Below the pieces are notes generated by a model. It had not been told where the DNA came from. It ran no database searches and saw only the letters and a list, made by a program, of their open reading frames with translations. The position numbers and the translations under genes are program-made. A stretch of 64,000 bases of DNA, from contig NC_088201.1 in the NCBI RefSeq assembly GCF_037126465.1, forward strand, positions 7,693,001 to 7,757,000, written 5' to 3'. Shown one piece after another: positions 29,225-39,870 of the stretch. How positions within the stretch are numbered: position 1 is the first letter of the stretch; every line of letters begins with the position of its first letter. The stretch comes from Ornithodoros turicata. Its lineage: Eukaryota > Arthropoda > Arachnida > Ixodida > Argasidae.

Positions 29225-29410
29225 GCGGAGGCTCAGCCTTCTTCAGGACTATATTATATATAGGCAAATTGGGGCTTTTTATGTAATTGTCCTTTCTATT
29301 AAAGATGAAAGTCACTGAAAAGGTTAGCCAGCTGTAGGACTCGAACCCACATCTTCTGGATTGCCGGTCTAGGGCCCTACCAATTGAGCTAAGATAACAC
29401 GCCTTCTCAG
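29225..29410 (-). mobile_element. tRNA-derived SINE (Ruka-like)
   Basis: On the - strand a tRNA-like head carries a pol III A box (TTAGCTCAATTGGTAG) and B box (GGTTCGAGTCC). Then comes a body reading AACCTTTTCAGTGACTTTCATC and a downstream part shared with other copies here. It is not a tRNA gene, because the 3' acceptor half does not pair. It resembles the tick SINE family Ruka; the name is from memory. Confidence 0.7.
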
Positions 29411-29556
29411 CGACTTCCAGGGTGCGTCATCTGAAGGGACAAACGAGCCACTCTCTCTCACTCATCCTCCTTTCACTCTTACATTTTTGCTCACTCACAC
29501 ACACATTCATACGACGGGATCGACGCAGGCGGCAACTGATGAACATGAAAGAACTG

Positions 29557-29745
29557 ATGTTCTGAGCCTGGAACAACATAGAAGGGACAAATACATACAA
29601 AGCCTCATACAGCCTCAGAATACATACAGCCATGCATGCATACATACATACATACATACATACATATACATACAGCCTCAGAACATCATTTCTTTCATGT
29701 CCTTTCTATGTTGTTCCAGCCTCAGAACATCAGTTTTCTCAAATA
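29557..29745. repeat. Inverted SINE-tail segments around an (ATAC)n tract
   Basis: CTGAGCCTGGAACAACATAG near 29565 and its inverted counterpart near 29710-29740 match the 3' part of the SINEs near 31670. A (CATA)n microsatellite at about 29637-29673 lies between them. Confidence 0.5.
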
Positions 29746-30475
29746 TATCAAGTTTCGATTCAAAAAAAAAAAAAGGAATCGATCGCAATTATCAGTAAAT
29801 AGATCTGTGCAATAAATACTTTTCTGCGTTCATTTGCAGTTGACGACGCCTATAGTACTATAAGCGGTACTTTCACCTTCTCAATGTACCTTCCACCTCG
29901 TTTCCCAAGAGAGCCATCCTAACTTAACTGAAGTAATTTTCTGGTAACTGTATCGTCGTGGAGAGTACAATGGTGCGTTTTATTGCCCGTGATAATAAGG
30001 CTAACAGCTGTCCAGCGACGAGGGCAAATCTGGGCGAACGGTTATCTGGAGGCACTTGCTGATGGGCGGTCTTTTCCGGCGTGTCGTTTCCGGCCACTGT
30101 ATCCTGGACGTTGCCGCCAGAGCGCGAAGTTCCTCAACCTCTCTCCGTACCGAAAACCGCGCAGGTGCTTTTACCCTTTGTACTTGCTCCCCTTTCGAGG
30201 GGAGGGCAAAACCCCTCCGTGCATTGGCCGCGTGCTGGGCATATGGCGAAACGGGAAGTGTGGCTACTTTGCCAAGGCCGTTGTGGTTTGTGTGCCTTTG
30301 TTTTTCTGGTAAAGGGGAATCGTGTCATTGAAACGCGACAGGGAAGGGCATTTCGAAGCGCTCGTTGTCAAATAGGTGCGACCTCGTACCCCGTACCGGA
30401 GATACTGGGTACCTGACTCCTTCTGATCTCGAGGCGCTCCCTCACAATGTGTAGCGGTTTTGTAGTGCAGTAATG

Positions 30476-31612
30476 GGGGAATACTTGAAGTACCAAGTAC
30501 TACAGTCAAACTCCTTTACAACGAAACTCAGGGGACAGCAAAAAAAAAAAAAAAAAATCGCAGTAAAGGTATTTTCGTATTGGACCTATAGGCTCCAGCG
30601 GGACCGCAAAAAAAATTTTGCTGTAGTGGTATTTTCGTTAGAAAGGTGTTCGCTATAAAGGAGTTTGACTGTACTTGTTTTCAAGTACATTTCTGGGCAC
30701 TTGAACTTTACTTTAAACACGTTTCAATTGAGTTCCTTTCGTTTTTGTCTTGACGGGGGGGGGGGGGGGTACCTTTAAGAAAAATTCGTTACTGACGCAG
30801 GCACACCCGGGTTTATGCACTGCCATATTTGGGTTTGCCGTTTCTGTGCCTCCAAGGCCGCAATCTGTTGCTTCTCTCACATTGTTCCCTCTGTTGGCAG
30901 TTAATAATCATTCTGGTGCACAATGTGCGACTGGCTTCTAAAAAAAAAAAAAAGAAGGTGGAAGAAACTGAGGCGCACATATTCTTTCGTTGTTCCTTTT
31001 AACGTTTTACCTGTTTGACATATGTGATATGGATTATTTTATTTCAAATAACGAAGCCACATTAAGAAATGTAGTCGAGCTTTGTTTTGATTTCAACAAC
31101 CCGCGCAATTCCAGTACGTAGTGCGGAGTTCTTGCGGAAATCTCTGTTGGTCTGTCTTTTCTGTCTAAATGCGTGCCTCATCCATGATAAACCTGATATT
31201 AACACCATGTTGTTGCGCAATATGCAGATGGATAAGTTGGGACATAATGCTTTGCACTAACGCACCTGATTGCCCGTGTGCATGCAGATGCAAATCATTT
31301 AATCTGGTTCACTTCTTATTCATGACAAAGCGGTAAACTAGCAAGGCATGACTGCAGTAATTGCAAGAAAAGCTTGCTAAAATGTTGACAGTAAATCCAA
31401 ACGTGATCGCTTTACTTATCGCAACCACCAAACAGCGAAGCGTGAAGTGATCAAACTAAATTTGCGATGTATGTGATAGGTACTTCGAAGAACTTTGCCT
31501 AGTACTAGTACTAGAACTGGTACTGAATATATGTTCAGTATGGTACGTGTGCTATTTTTAAAGTACCAACGATGCCAGGTACCTGGTGCTTTGCTTCAAG
31601 TAGAGTGCTGGA
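30476..31612. mobile_element. Possible MITE with ACTTGAAG/AGTACTTG iterations, interrupted by another MITE
   Basis: ACTTGAAGTACCAAGTACT at the left and the AAGTACC...CTTCAAGTAGAG cluster at 31490-31612 form loosely inverted ends. The pogo-type element at 30503-30671 splits the left end, implying a nested insertion. Borders are approximate. Confidence 0.45.
30503..30671. mobile_element. pogo/Tigger-type MITE
   Basis: Ends CAGTCAAACTCCTTTA and reverse complement, with TA at 30501-30502 and 30672-30673. It is 169 bp long with A-rich tracts inside. The end sequence differs from the other two pogo-type copies in the window. Confidence 0.82.
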
Positions 31613-31667
31613 CAAAACGCCCCGTCGCATTCCTTGTTCTTAAACTTTAAACATAGAAATAAGATAC

Positions 31668-31840
31668 TGATGTTCTGAGGCTGGAACAACATAGAAGGGA
31701 CAGATACAAACAAAGCCTCAAATTGCCTAAGAAATCAACGATGAAAGATGAAAGTCACTGACAAGGTTAGCCAGCTGTAGGGATCGAACCCACATCTTCT
31801 GGATTACCGGTCCAGGGCTCTACCAATTGAGCTAAAGGTA
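31668..31840 (-). mobile_element. tRNA-derived SINE (Ruka-like), left member of an inverted pair
   Basis: The head on the - strand has TTAGCTCAATTGGTAGAG as A box and GGTTCGATCCC as B box. The body contains CTTTTCAG/TTGTCAGTGACTTTC. The tail runs to GTTGTTCCAGCCTCAGAACA near 31668. Confidence 0.7.
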
Positions 31841-31847
31841 GCGCAGC

Positions 31848-31940
31848 CAGGGTAGAGCCCTGGACCGGTAATCCAGAAGATGTGGGTTCGATCCCTACAG
31901 CTGGCTAACCTTTTCAGTGACTTTCATCTTTCATCGTTTA
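31848..31940 (+). mobile_element. tRNA-derived SINE head, right member of an inverted pair
   Basis: GGTAGAGCCCTGGACCGGTA through GTGGGTTCGATCCC to CAGTGACTTTCATC is the near-perfect reverse complement of 31738-31826. The first part of the A box is missing, so the copy is 5'-truncated. Together the pair would form a long hairpin. Confidence 0.7.
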
Positions 31941-33223
31941 AACATAGAACTTTGGTCCAGCACAGTACAGTCACTGCGCTCTAGTCTCCAGGAAGTGTTT
32001 TGTGACGGCGGTTTCGTATGGCCATTTAACCTCTTCGCAGCCCAGACTTCCTAGTTGTTAACCATAAGGATGATTGAACGCTGTGCAGGAAAATTGATGA
32101 GCACTTTGTTTTTCTTTACAGTTCGCAGGCCCAGTCCGGACCCATCGCCTACCGTAGTGTACGGGTACGTGTCCTTGGCATGCTTCTCTTTGCTGGCTGT
32201 TGAGGATGTCACAATTCCGCTCTTGTGTAACGGGGTTCCGATGTTTATCAACACCGCTTTTCTCCGCCCGTTCTTCTTTGGGCGAAGCGGGATCTGCTTC
32301 TCTGCCCTCTATTAATGGGGGATTTGACGCATACGGTGCCCAGAAAATCACCCGGACAGCTGCGTTATAGACACACATTTATCTGCTTCAGGCGGCTCAC
32401 AATGACATTTTTTTTCGGTCGATATTTCTTAAGTGCGTCAGTTGGCTTCTCCGTCAAACAGATTAGATTGGCCGCATTTGTAATGTGGTGATGCTGGGAA
32501 GTGCTTTACTTGGTTAAGATGGCTCGCATTATCTCGCCTTTTATATATAGAGGTTTCTGCCATCTGCGTGGGCTCGAAAATGGATTTGAAATTGTTGTGG
32601 AATCAGGGAGGACGTAGGCCAAATGATGTTGCGTACATGGTGGTCCGACCGCTGGTTTAATTTTTGTCCCTCGCACAGCTCTACATTTTCTACGCGAATT
32701 ATTGCCACGATGTCGCACGCATTACGGCACGGTGAGGAAAACGAAGAAAACACGGTCGCTCGCGCCCATCTTCTCTCCGCGTGCCAGCCCGTATTTGAAT
32801 TCATCGACCACCGCGTACGCGGTGTCACTACCCGCGAAAGGACCACCGACGCCGATGCAGCACTACTGCTGCCGAACTTGGCAGGACGGTGCCGCGGCAG
32901 TTGTCCGACGTCCTCAGCTTCGAGGAGCCGCCCAGAGATGGCGTCTCGTGCGTGCGAGCCCGTTTCTGCCACGGTGGGAGTCTGCTACTGGAGCTGTGTG
33001 TCGTACTCCGGGGGTACTGCCCCTCGCCTGGGAACGGAACCGCGACAACGTTTGCTGCTGGCGTGCATTACAGCGTGCATGTGTCGTGTCTGCTTCGAAC
33101 GGATGTCAAGAACAATCGCTTGGACTTTGCGCGGCCGATAGGGACGGCCCCTCAGCGCCGATAAAACTAGGTCGTCGGTCGTCGGTGTGTTCCACTCGCG
33201 CGGTGGCGAGCAAAAGAACGGTC
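31941..33223 (+). promoter_or_regulatory. Upstream region and probable 5' UTR of the FATP gene
   Basis: From about 32640 the sequence becomes GC-rich and stays open in several frames up to the FATP start. In the FATP frame it is open back to 32702, but the 174 extra codons resemble no FATP N-terminus and are Arg/Cys-rich. I read it as untranslated leader. No TATA box is clear. Confidence 0.45.
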
Positions 33224-35170
33224 ATGTCCAAGTCCGCGCTCCTCTTCGGCATGGTCGGCGTTGTCGGCACACTGTGGTCGTTCTGGACCACAGCGTTGCT
33301 GGTGGCGTTTGTCTACCTGGTTACGGGCGGATGGCGAACCATTCGTCTAATGGTCGAAACCGCACCGCGAGACATGAGGGCGGGAATAGGCTATGCCCGT
33401 CTCAATTGGTACATTTACCAACGAGTGCGCGAAAATGCTACCGTGGGACAGCTCTTTCAACGTACCGCTGAGCGTCTACCCAACAAACCGTGCTTCATTA
33501 CACAGGAGCGCAGCTGGACCTACCAAGACGTGGAGCGGTGGACCAACCGCGTGGCTCACTGCTTTGCGCGTGAGGGCTTCCGCTTTGGCGAGGAAGTCTC
33601 CCTGTTCACGGCCTCTCGACCCGAGGCCCTCATGCTCTGGTTGGGCCTCTCCAAGATCGGCGTCGTTTCTGCTCTCGTCAATAACAACCTGAAGCAGGCG
33701 TCACTCTTGCATTGTATCACCTGCATCAACAGTCGCGCCGTCATCTTCACGGTGGATCTCCTAGAGACACTCAAAGAGGTGCAGCCTGACATCGTTCAGA
33801 AACTGAGAGGAGTGCGCTTCTATGTCCTAGGGGCCCCCAACGACGAAGCCCTCCACGGATTCAACGCTAAGCGACTGGAGCCTCTGCTGGATGAGAGTTC
33901 CACCGATTCCCCCGCTCCGTGTGGTGGTATCCACGACCGCCTAGTGTACATTTACACGTCGGGCACAACTGGCCTCCCCAAGGCTGCCATTATCAAGCAC
34001 CACCGCTACATTTACATCGCAAGCGCTGTGCACTTCATCATGCCTCTTCGCGAAGACGACGTGCTGTATGTCTGTCTACCGCTGTACCACGTTGCGGCCT
34101 GTGCCTTGGGCTGCTCGCAGAGTCTGATGTTCGGCCTAACCACCGTACAGCGAGGCAAGTTTTCGGCTTCAGCCTTTTGGGATGATTGCATTCGGTTCAA
34201 CTGTACAGTGACCCAATACATCGGAGAAATATGCCGGTACCTTCTGGCACAACCGCAAAAGCCTCAGGATCGCCAGCACAAAATCCGGCTAGTCTTCGGC
34301 AACGGTCTGAGGCCTCAGATCTGGAAGGAATTCGCTGATCGATTCGCTATCAAGGACATTCGCGAGGTATACGGCGCCACTGAAGGCAATTCGAATCTGG
34401 TGAATACTGATAATCGCGTTGGAGCTGTAGGCTTTGTTCCTACGATCTTCAAAGTGATTCCCTGGTTGGGTGAGCGGCTGCTTCCCGTTCGTCTGATCCG
34501 AGTAGACGAAGTGACCGGAACCCCTCTGCGAGACAAGAAGGGACTCTGCATTCCATGCGGCCCAAACGAAGTGGGCGAGCTCGTGGGCAAGGTACATAAT
34601 TCGCCCATGCTACGGTTCGACGGATATGTCAGCAAGGAGGCAACGCGAAAGAAGCTTTACACGGACGTCTTTCACAAGGGCGACATAGCCTTTGCTTCCG
34701 GAGACCTTCTGGTCATGGACGAAATGGGCTACGTCTACTTCCGCGACCGCACGGGAGATACTTTTCGCTGGAAAGGCGAAAATGTATCTACCGCTGAAGT
34801 TGAAGGTGTCATATCCCGGGTCCTGGGTCTCACCGACTGCGTCGTGTACGGCGTCACCATCCCCGGCGCCGAAGGTCGTGCCGGTATGGCTGCCATACTG
34901 GACCCCGACCGAAAAACCGACTTGGACCAGCTCTTGCGGTCGCTCCGCAAGGAGTTACCAGCGTACGCTGTGCCCGTCTTCATCCGTCTGCTGAGTTCCC
35001 TCGACGCTACAAGCACGTTCAAGCTGAAGAAAGTGGAGCTCCAGAAACACGAGTTTCATCTGGACCACGTGGACGACCCGTTGTATTTCCTCGACCCTCA
35101 GACGAAGCGTTTTGTTCCGCTCGACAGAGACTTGTACAACCGTATCTGTGCTGGTGAAGTTCGGGTTTGA
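33224..35170 (+). CDS. Long-chain fatty acid transport protein (FATP, SLC27 family), intronless
   Basis: 648 residues in one exon, the usual FATP length. The N-terminal hydrophobic segment (about residues 5-37) is the membrane anchor. The AMP-binding motif YIYTSGTTGLPKA is at about 242-254, YGATEGNSN at about 383-391, and the FATP signature DRTGDTFRWKGENVSTAEVE at about 508-527. The end (LDPQTKRFVPLDRDLYNRI) matches the family. FATPs drive uptake of long-chain fatty acids and activate very-long-chain acids to acyl-CoA with ATP. I chose the ATG at 33224 because homology begins there; the frame stays open upstream to 32702. FATP1 and FATP4 types cannot be separated. Being intronless and inside a long intron of a same-strand gene suggests a retrogene, although no poly-A remnant or direct repeats were seen. 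Confidence 0.95.
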   Translation: MSKSALLFGMVGVVGTLWSFWTTALLVAFVYLVTGGWRTIRLMVETAPRDMRAGIGYARLNWYIYQRVRENATVGQLFQRTAERLPNKPCFITQERSWTYQDVERWTNRVAHCFAREGFRFGEEVSLFTASRPEALMLWLGLSKIGVVSALVNNNLKQASLLHCITCINSRAVIFTVDLLETLKEVQPDIVQKLRGVRFYVLGAPNDEALHGFNAKRLEPLLDESSTDSPAPCGGIHDRLVYIYTSGTTGLPKAAIIKHHRYIYIASAVHFIMPLREDDVLYVCLPLYHVAACALGCSQSLMFGLTTVQRGKFSASAFWDDCIRFNCTVTQYIGEICRYLLAQPQKPQDRQHKIRLVFGNGLRPQIWKEFADRFAIKDIREVYGATEGNSNLVNTDNRVGAVGFVPTIFKVIPWLGERLLPVRLIRVDEVTGTPLRDKKGLCIPCGPNEVGELVGKVHNSPMLRFDGYVSKEATRKKLYTDVFHKGDIAFASGDLLVMDEMGYVYFRDRTGDTFRWKGENVSTAEVEGVISRVLGLTDCVVYGVTIPGAEGRAGMAAILDPDRKTDLDQLLRSLRKELPAYAVPVFIRLLSSLDATSTFKLKKVELQKHEFHLDHVDDPLYFLDPQTKRFVPLDRDLYNRICAGEVRV

Positions 35171-37295
35171 AAGGACCTCCTCAAATTGTTGATGCCGTAG
35201 CGCTGGACATAGAACTGTGGGACGAGCAGCGGAATCGCTTCCCTCCCCCGGGGCTCCTGTACGGCCGTGTGATCCCGGGCACATTTTAGTCAAACTGAAA
35301 AAGAATGCATCTCCTCCCTGGACTAAGTGCGCTACGTGTGTATCATACCTTCATTAAGAGTATTGCGTTTGAAACGTAAACCATGTGGTTCCATCTCTCT
35401 CTTGGAGTTCAGAAATGAAGCGTTATCATTCCTTACGGTATATGTTTATCGTGGTGGGCCGACAAGGCTCAGAGTGGGGTGCGTTCTGCCAACGTTGCGC
35501 TGAAATTTCAAAATTTCACTTCTCACGGCAGATTTGTCTTTCACGAAAGGATGTGGGTTACAATCTTATGTTATCCACTCCGCTCACGAGTTGTTAGCTC
35601 TTGTGTTGTGCTATGTAACCCCGCGTCTTTGAACTGGCCCCTTACGTTAGGTCAACGCAAGCCTCTGTCTCCGAACTTCGAGGCTGATGTTTTGCGTTGA
35701 ACTTCCGCACTGTGGCCAGCTAATATTGCCTTCTTTCTGGCTGCGGCCCTGCATTTTTCCAGTACTTACGCTAGGTCAACTCGCTGAAGCAGAATTCATG
35801 AGTCTCGATTTTTTTGTGTTTAAATTTCATTGTGAGCGTCATTCCTGTATTTAGGGGCTCTTCAGAATTGTTCCATTATTCTTCATTAATGAATTTTGTT
35901 TTGTTTTGTTTTGAGTTTTGTTTGTTTCTCTCGGGGGTGCTGGCCTTGGGTGCGCTAAAGTTTCGTATTTCGTGCCGCGAAAAAGACAAAACTCTCTCAA
36001 TGTTCGTTGCACTTTCGGCGCCATTCCTCGGTTTCGACCGAACGAGCGTCAATCTAGGAAGAGGCCTACCAGCGGTTGTATGTATACGTCCCCAAACTGG
36101 CTGTGGCAGCGTAGGACCGTCTTCGGAACAGGAAAAGGAAACGGGCATCGCAAGTTAAAAATACCCGTTCGTTATCGTTGCCAGTCTTCCTCCATCAGGT
36201 GGAGGCCGCATAGCGTAACATTGCACTTTCGAGGTACAGAATCAAGTGCATATCCGGCCTTGCTTTGGTAACCCAGTTTCTTCAGACTCGGAGGCTGCTG
36301 TTGTTTGCGGGCACGACAAGAAACTGGTTAACTGGTGACCGCAGTTTTGAGCGAGGTTTGCTCTCGAGCGGGTCCATCTTTGTATTACCTTGACGTTTGA
36401 CTGTAGGGACACCCACTGCTTCCGGATTATCGGTAGCGGAAGCGAAGGTACCATGGTTTAAGTATTGAGGCTGTATGCGCGTTGAAGGACTATACATACC
36501 GTACCCAACACGGCTGCATACGGTGACCTCACAGTATCCAGGCGTGTGGCACGTTCTAGCCTCCGGTGATGTCAGGCACTCTGTGTCGTGATAAGGTTTC
36601 AGACCTGCTCTAGAGCAGCATGGATTGATTGCAGCAATTGCACAGTCCATTATTACTCCACCTGTCTGCCCATCGAGCTTTCGATGCAGTTCAGTCAAGA
36701 TCTTGCTCAACATCATATGCTGAGGTGGCGGGTCCTCCTGCTTGTAACCTCGTCCCTGAGAATGGAGGCCGCTTTTCGAGAACAGGCGCTCTGCACATAT
36801 ACGCTAATAGCTCCTTATATCTTGTGTTTATCCTGCAATTCTTACATCGTCTCCTGATATCTCCCGCGATGAGCTCTTTTGACACGCCTGAGTTACTTAG
36901 CGTTTTACTGGGTTAAGGCAAAAGTTCTCTGCGCCGTCGAAAGGGAAATTTGTCGGGTCTCTCGGGTAGCTGTTTCATTTTCAGTTTCCTCGAGAGGAAT
37001 TTTGTGTGTGATCCCATTCCGGGGCTTTTCGGTTAGTTAGCACCAAAAGCAGGGCCCTTCGTGGCAATATTTTTTTAATGGTGTGTGGAAACTCACAAAA
37101 ACTGTCCAATGAATGATCCTTACTTATCTGGAGGCTAATCGTAATGAATTGGTCAACGGGTCGCGCAAGAGTAGCATTCTGATGTGGCGGTATGTTTCTA
37201 AGAACGATCGATGCAGCTTAAATGCTTAAACCGGTCTCATCCTCAAAGTTGGTTGGAATTCCCTAGCACTAATTGCATATATCCATGTTATAATT
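35171..37295. other. FATP 3' flank and non-coding sequence
   Basis: The FATP 3' UTR presumably begins here. No clean AATAAA was found in the first 250 bp. No other exon or element ends recognised. Confidence 0.4.
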
Positions 37296-37647
37296 AGGGC
37301 CTGACTTTTTAGGGTTAAACCCGTATCCGCCCGATATTTACCCCCCCGAACGAAATCTGTAAAATTCGGGTTTAACACGAATCTACCCGAAAACATCCGG
37401 GTCGCGTGGCACACTCATAAGCGTGCATTAAAATAAAGTTTGATAACATTGCTGAACATTAGTTCCATGTTAAGACAAATTTTTATTAAACAAAAAAAAA
37501 TCACCCGAATACACCCGAATTCCAGACGACAGAATATGCCGTACCGGGATTTAACCCGAATACACCCGAATTTTCGAATGAAAAATATCACCCGATATTT
37601 ACCCCCCGAATTTGGCCCAAAATAAAACCCGAAAAAGTCAGGCCCTA
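37296..37647. mobile_element. hAT-type MITE, copy 2 of the CCTGAAG/TTTCGGG family
   Basis: It begins AGGGCCTGACTTTTTAGGGT and ends AAAAGTCAGGCCCTA, with many ACCCGAAT and GGGTTTAAC units. TTATAAT occurs directly on both sides (37288-37294 and 37649-37655), consistent with an 8-bp duplication that has decayed at the edge. Confidence 0.78.
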
Positions 37648-39326
37648 CTTATAATCAGGAACAGTTACAGTAAAGGTTGGCTGAGGATATTGCCTGTTTT
37701 CGTTAACGAGCGTTGGGCAGTATTAAACTGGCGAAGGTTTAACGCCTGCAAGGTAACGAGGATGACTAATGAATGCTCGCAGTCGCATCCATATGGAACG
37801 TCCAAATAGCTCTCCATTGTCCCTGCAATGTGATTCCCAGTCTTGCGAGGATCACGTGATTGTCTGGGTGATCGATGCGGGGATTCCGGTTGCACTGTTA
37901 AGGGTACCTTCGAGGGAAAATTCTCAAGGTAGAGAGAGTTGCCAACCGTTTGGTTTTTTGTTTGCCTCACTTTGGTCGGAATTGGATTACACAATGGAAA
38001 AGTAACTGAAAGAACGGATAAATGCTTACCAAGTTGCACAGCCAAGGCGGGGCAACCAGACGATAGCGTAGAAGATGGCATCTCCCCCAGTCAAGCCACG
38101 TGCTTCCGAGAATCAAAAGGAGCGGCTCGCTTCTTTCACGTCAGACCTTTTAACTACAACATGTAAGAAAATAGTTCCCATGGAGGCTAGATACACAAAA
38201 TGACTATTGTGCCACTGTATGGCTGCCTTGACTCTCACGACGACGCAACGCAAAACGATAACGCAAAATGTCGTGCACACGCGCACCTGAGCCGATGTTT
38301 CTATATTTACGCGTGCTCTGAGCAACACGCAATCTCTTGTTGCCATGTCGAGCTCTCTTTTGAAGTTGGATGAGGTAACCGGAACCAACTGCTGGACAAA
38401 AAGGTGTGGAGTCTGTTTCGAAAAGGTGGCTCTTGTAAGACACACCACTGCCCTAGCACGCTAGTCTCGGCATTTAAATACCGGCAAAACACATGAACTG
38501 CACCTCAACCTCACCCATGAAGCCGTGGGTAGTTTCAACGTCCCTATGGGAGCGGACGCTATTTAGTATGACGTCATGCTAATCGGGGTGGTTTCCTGGC
38601 ACCTGGCGGTCGAGGGGGGCAATGGGTAACGCCAAGAAGCATTGAGTGAAGGACCTATACGAAGAGCTTCAGTGCTTTTTAAATGACATGGCTCGTGGTT
38701 CGGAGATTTGCTTCCTACTAGTGGGCTCCTATTAGGCACCATCCTAAAAGGAGATGCTCACAGTCCCGACGTATGTGTCATCTCGTCATTGACCATCAGT
38801 TCAAAGTAGCGGTCCCACAATGCAGGACAAACGCATTCTTCAATTCCTTCATGCCATAACAGAACAAGCGTGGAGTGGAACCACCTTCCATCATTGTTTT
38901 GCATGAATACTGAAATGTTCCATCATAATTTAACCACCGCATCCCCTCTTGTGTGCTTTGCCTTGAGGATATCAATATAGTCAATAAATATATAGAAACC
39001 GAATACGAGCTGCCCCACTTTTATAACGTTAACCTTTCTCGAAACTTGGATTGAAAACTGGTGCGATACTTACCCCAGCTGAGCGTATTTCAGGCAGGAC
39101 GACTGGCGCTCTGAAGACTTTCGCCGAACCGATTTGAGAAATTCGTTTGCAAGTGGTGCTGTCTCACCGATTTCGTTTACGGGGACCTTGTCTGTAAACG
39201 AACTCCTGCGCTGGAGCCGCAGCCTCAGTCTACTGCGTCAGAAATCACGGCTTCGGTTCTTGGCGGCATGCGTGCTTGAAGAACCGTGGGTTCTTACGGT
39301 TGTTGTGGATGAGGCAACTAAATATA
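37648..39326. other. No recognisable feature
   Basis: Mixed-composition non-coding sequence; short open frames on both strands lack homology or splice support. Confidence 0.4.
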
Positions 39327-39518
39327 CAGGGTGTTCAAAATTAAGCTTTCACTAGCGCATAGGCGAACAAAAGAAGCCTTTTTCTGTTCCTTGAGTAGAA
39401 AACAGGTGCTACATAATTAGCAGCACCTGTTTCTTACACAAGTAGCGTAAACTTATCTGGTTTCCTGTCATCGCCGTGTTTGCGTAGCGCTCGTGAAAGC
39501 TTAATTTTGAACACCCTG
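39327..39518. mobile_element. Tc1/mariner-like MITE with CAGGGTGTTCAAAATTAAGC ends
   Basis: Ends CAGGGTGTTCAAAATTAAGC and an exact reverse complement, flanked by TATA on both sides. A second internal hairpin (AACAGGTGCT...AGCACCTGTT) sits at the centre. It is 192 bp. Confidence 0.82.
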
Positions 39519-39784
39519 TATAGAAGGACAAACAACGTCCAACTGCTTACTTCAGTTGAATGATGTCAGTTCAACTGCCATCATTCAATTGAAGTATGCA
39601 AGTGTGCGGTGTGAGGCTTGTATTGTGTTTGTCCTTCTATGTTTAATTGCATCATCCTCTACAACGTTACGTGACAAAGATGCCACGAGTGTCTGTGTGA
39701 ATGTGGGAGCGACTGGCAACAATGTCAGAGAGAATGTGTTGTCCCCCCTTTTCCTGGCGTGGCTCGGTATACGTTGAAGAGAGG

Positions 39785-39870
39785 GTAGCTAGCATGGTGT
39801 AATTAGTAGCATCTCTGACCGGCAATCAGGGGATGTGGGTTCGAATATCCCACTGCCGGTGCCTTTTCTT
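39785..39870 (+). mobile_element. tRNA-derived SINE fragment or tRNA pseudogene
   Basis: ATGGTGTAATTAGTAGCA resembles an A box and GGTTCGAATATCC a B box with a pairable T arm (GTGGG/CCCAC). The 3' CCGGTGCC has no matching 5' acceptor strand, so it is not a functional tRNA. Confidence 0.5.

Noticed and set aside
29323..29410. Functional tRNA gene
   Set aside because: The A and B boxes are present but the acceptor strands do not pair, and the same head with the same body recurs elsewhere, so it is a SINE.
32702..33223. 174-codon N-terminal extension of the FATP frame
   Set aside because: No similarity to FATP N-termini, Arg/Cys-rich. Several other frames are open in the same GC-rich stretch, and homology starts at the ATG at 33224.
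39785..39870. Functional tRNA gene
   Set aside because: The T arm pairs but the 5' acceptor strand does not match the 3' end, and the D/anticodon arms are poor.
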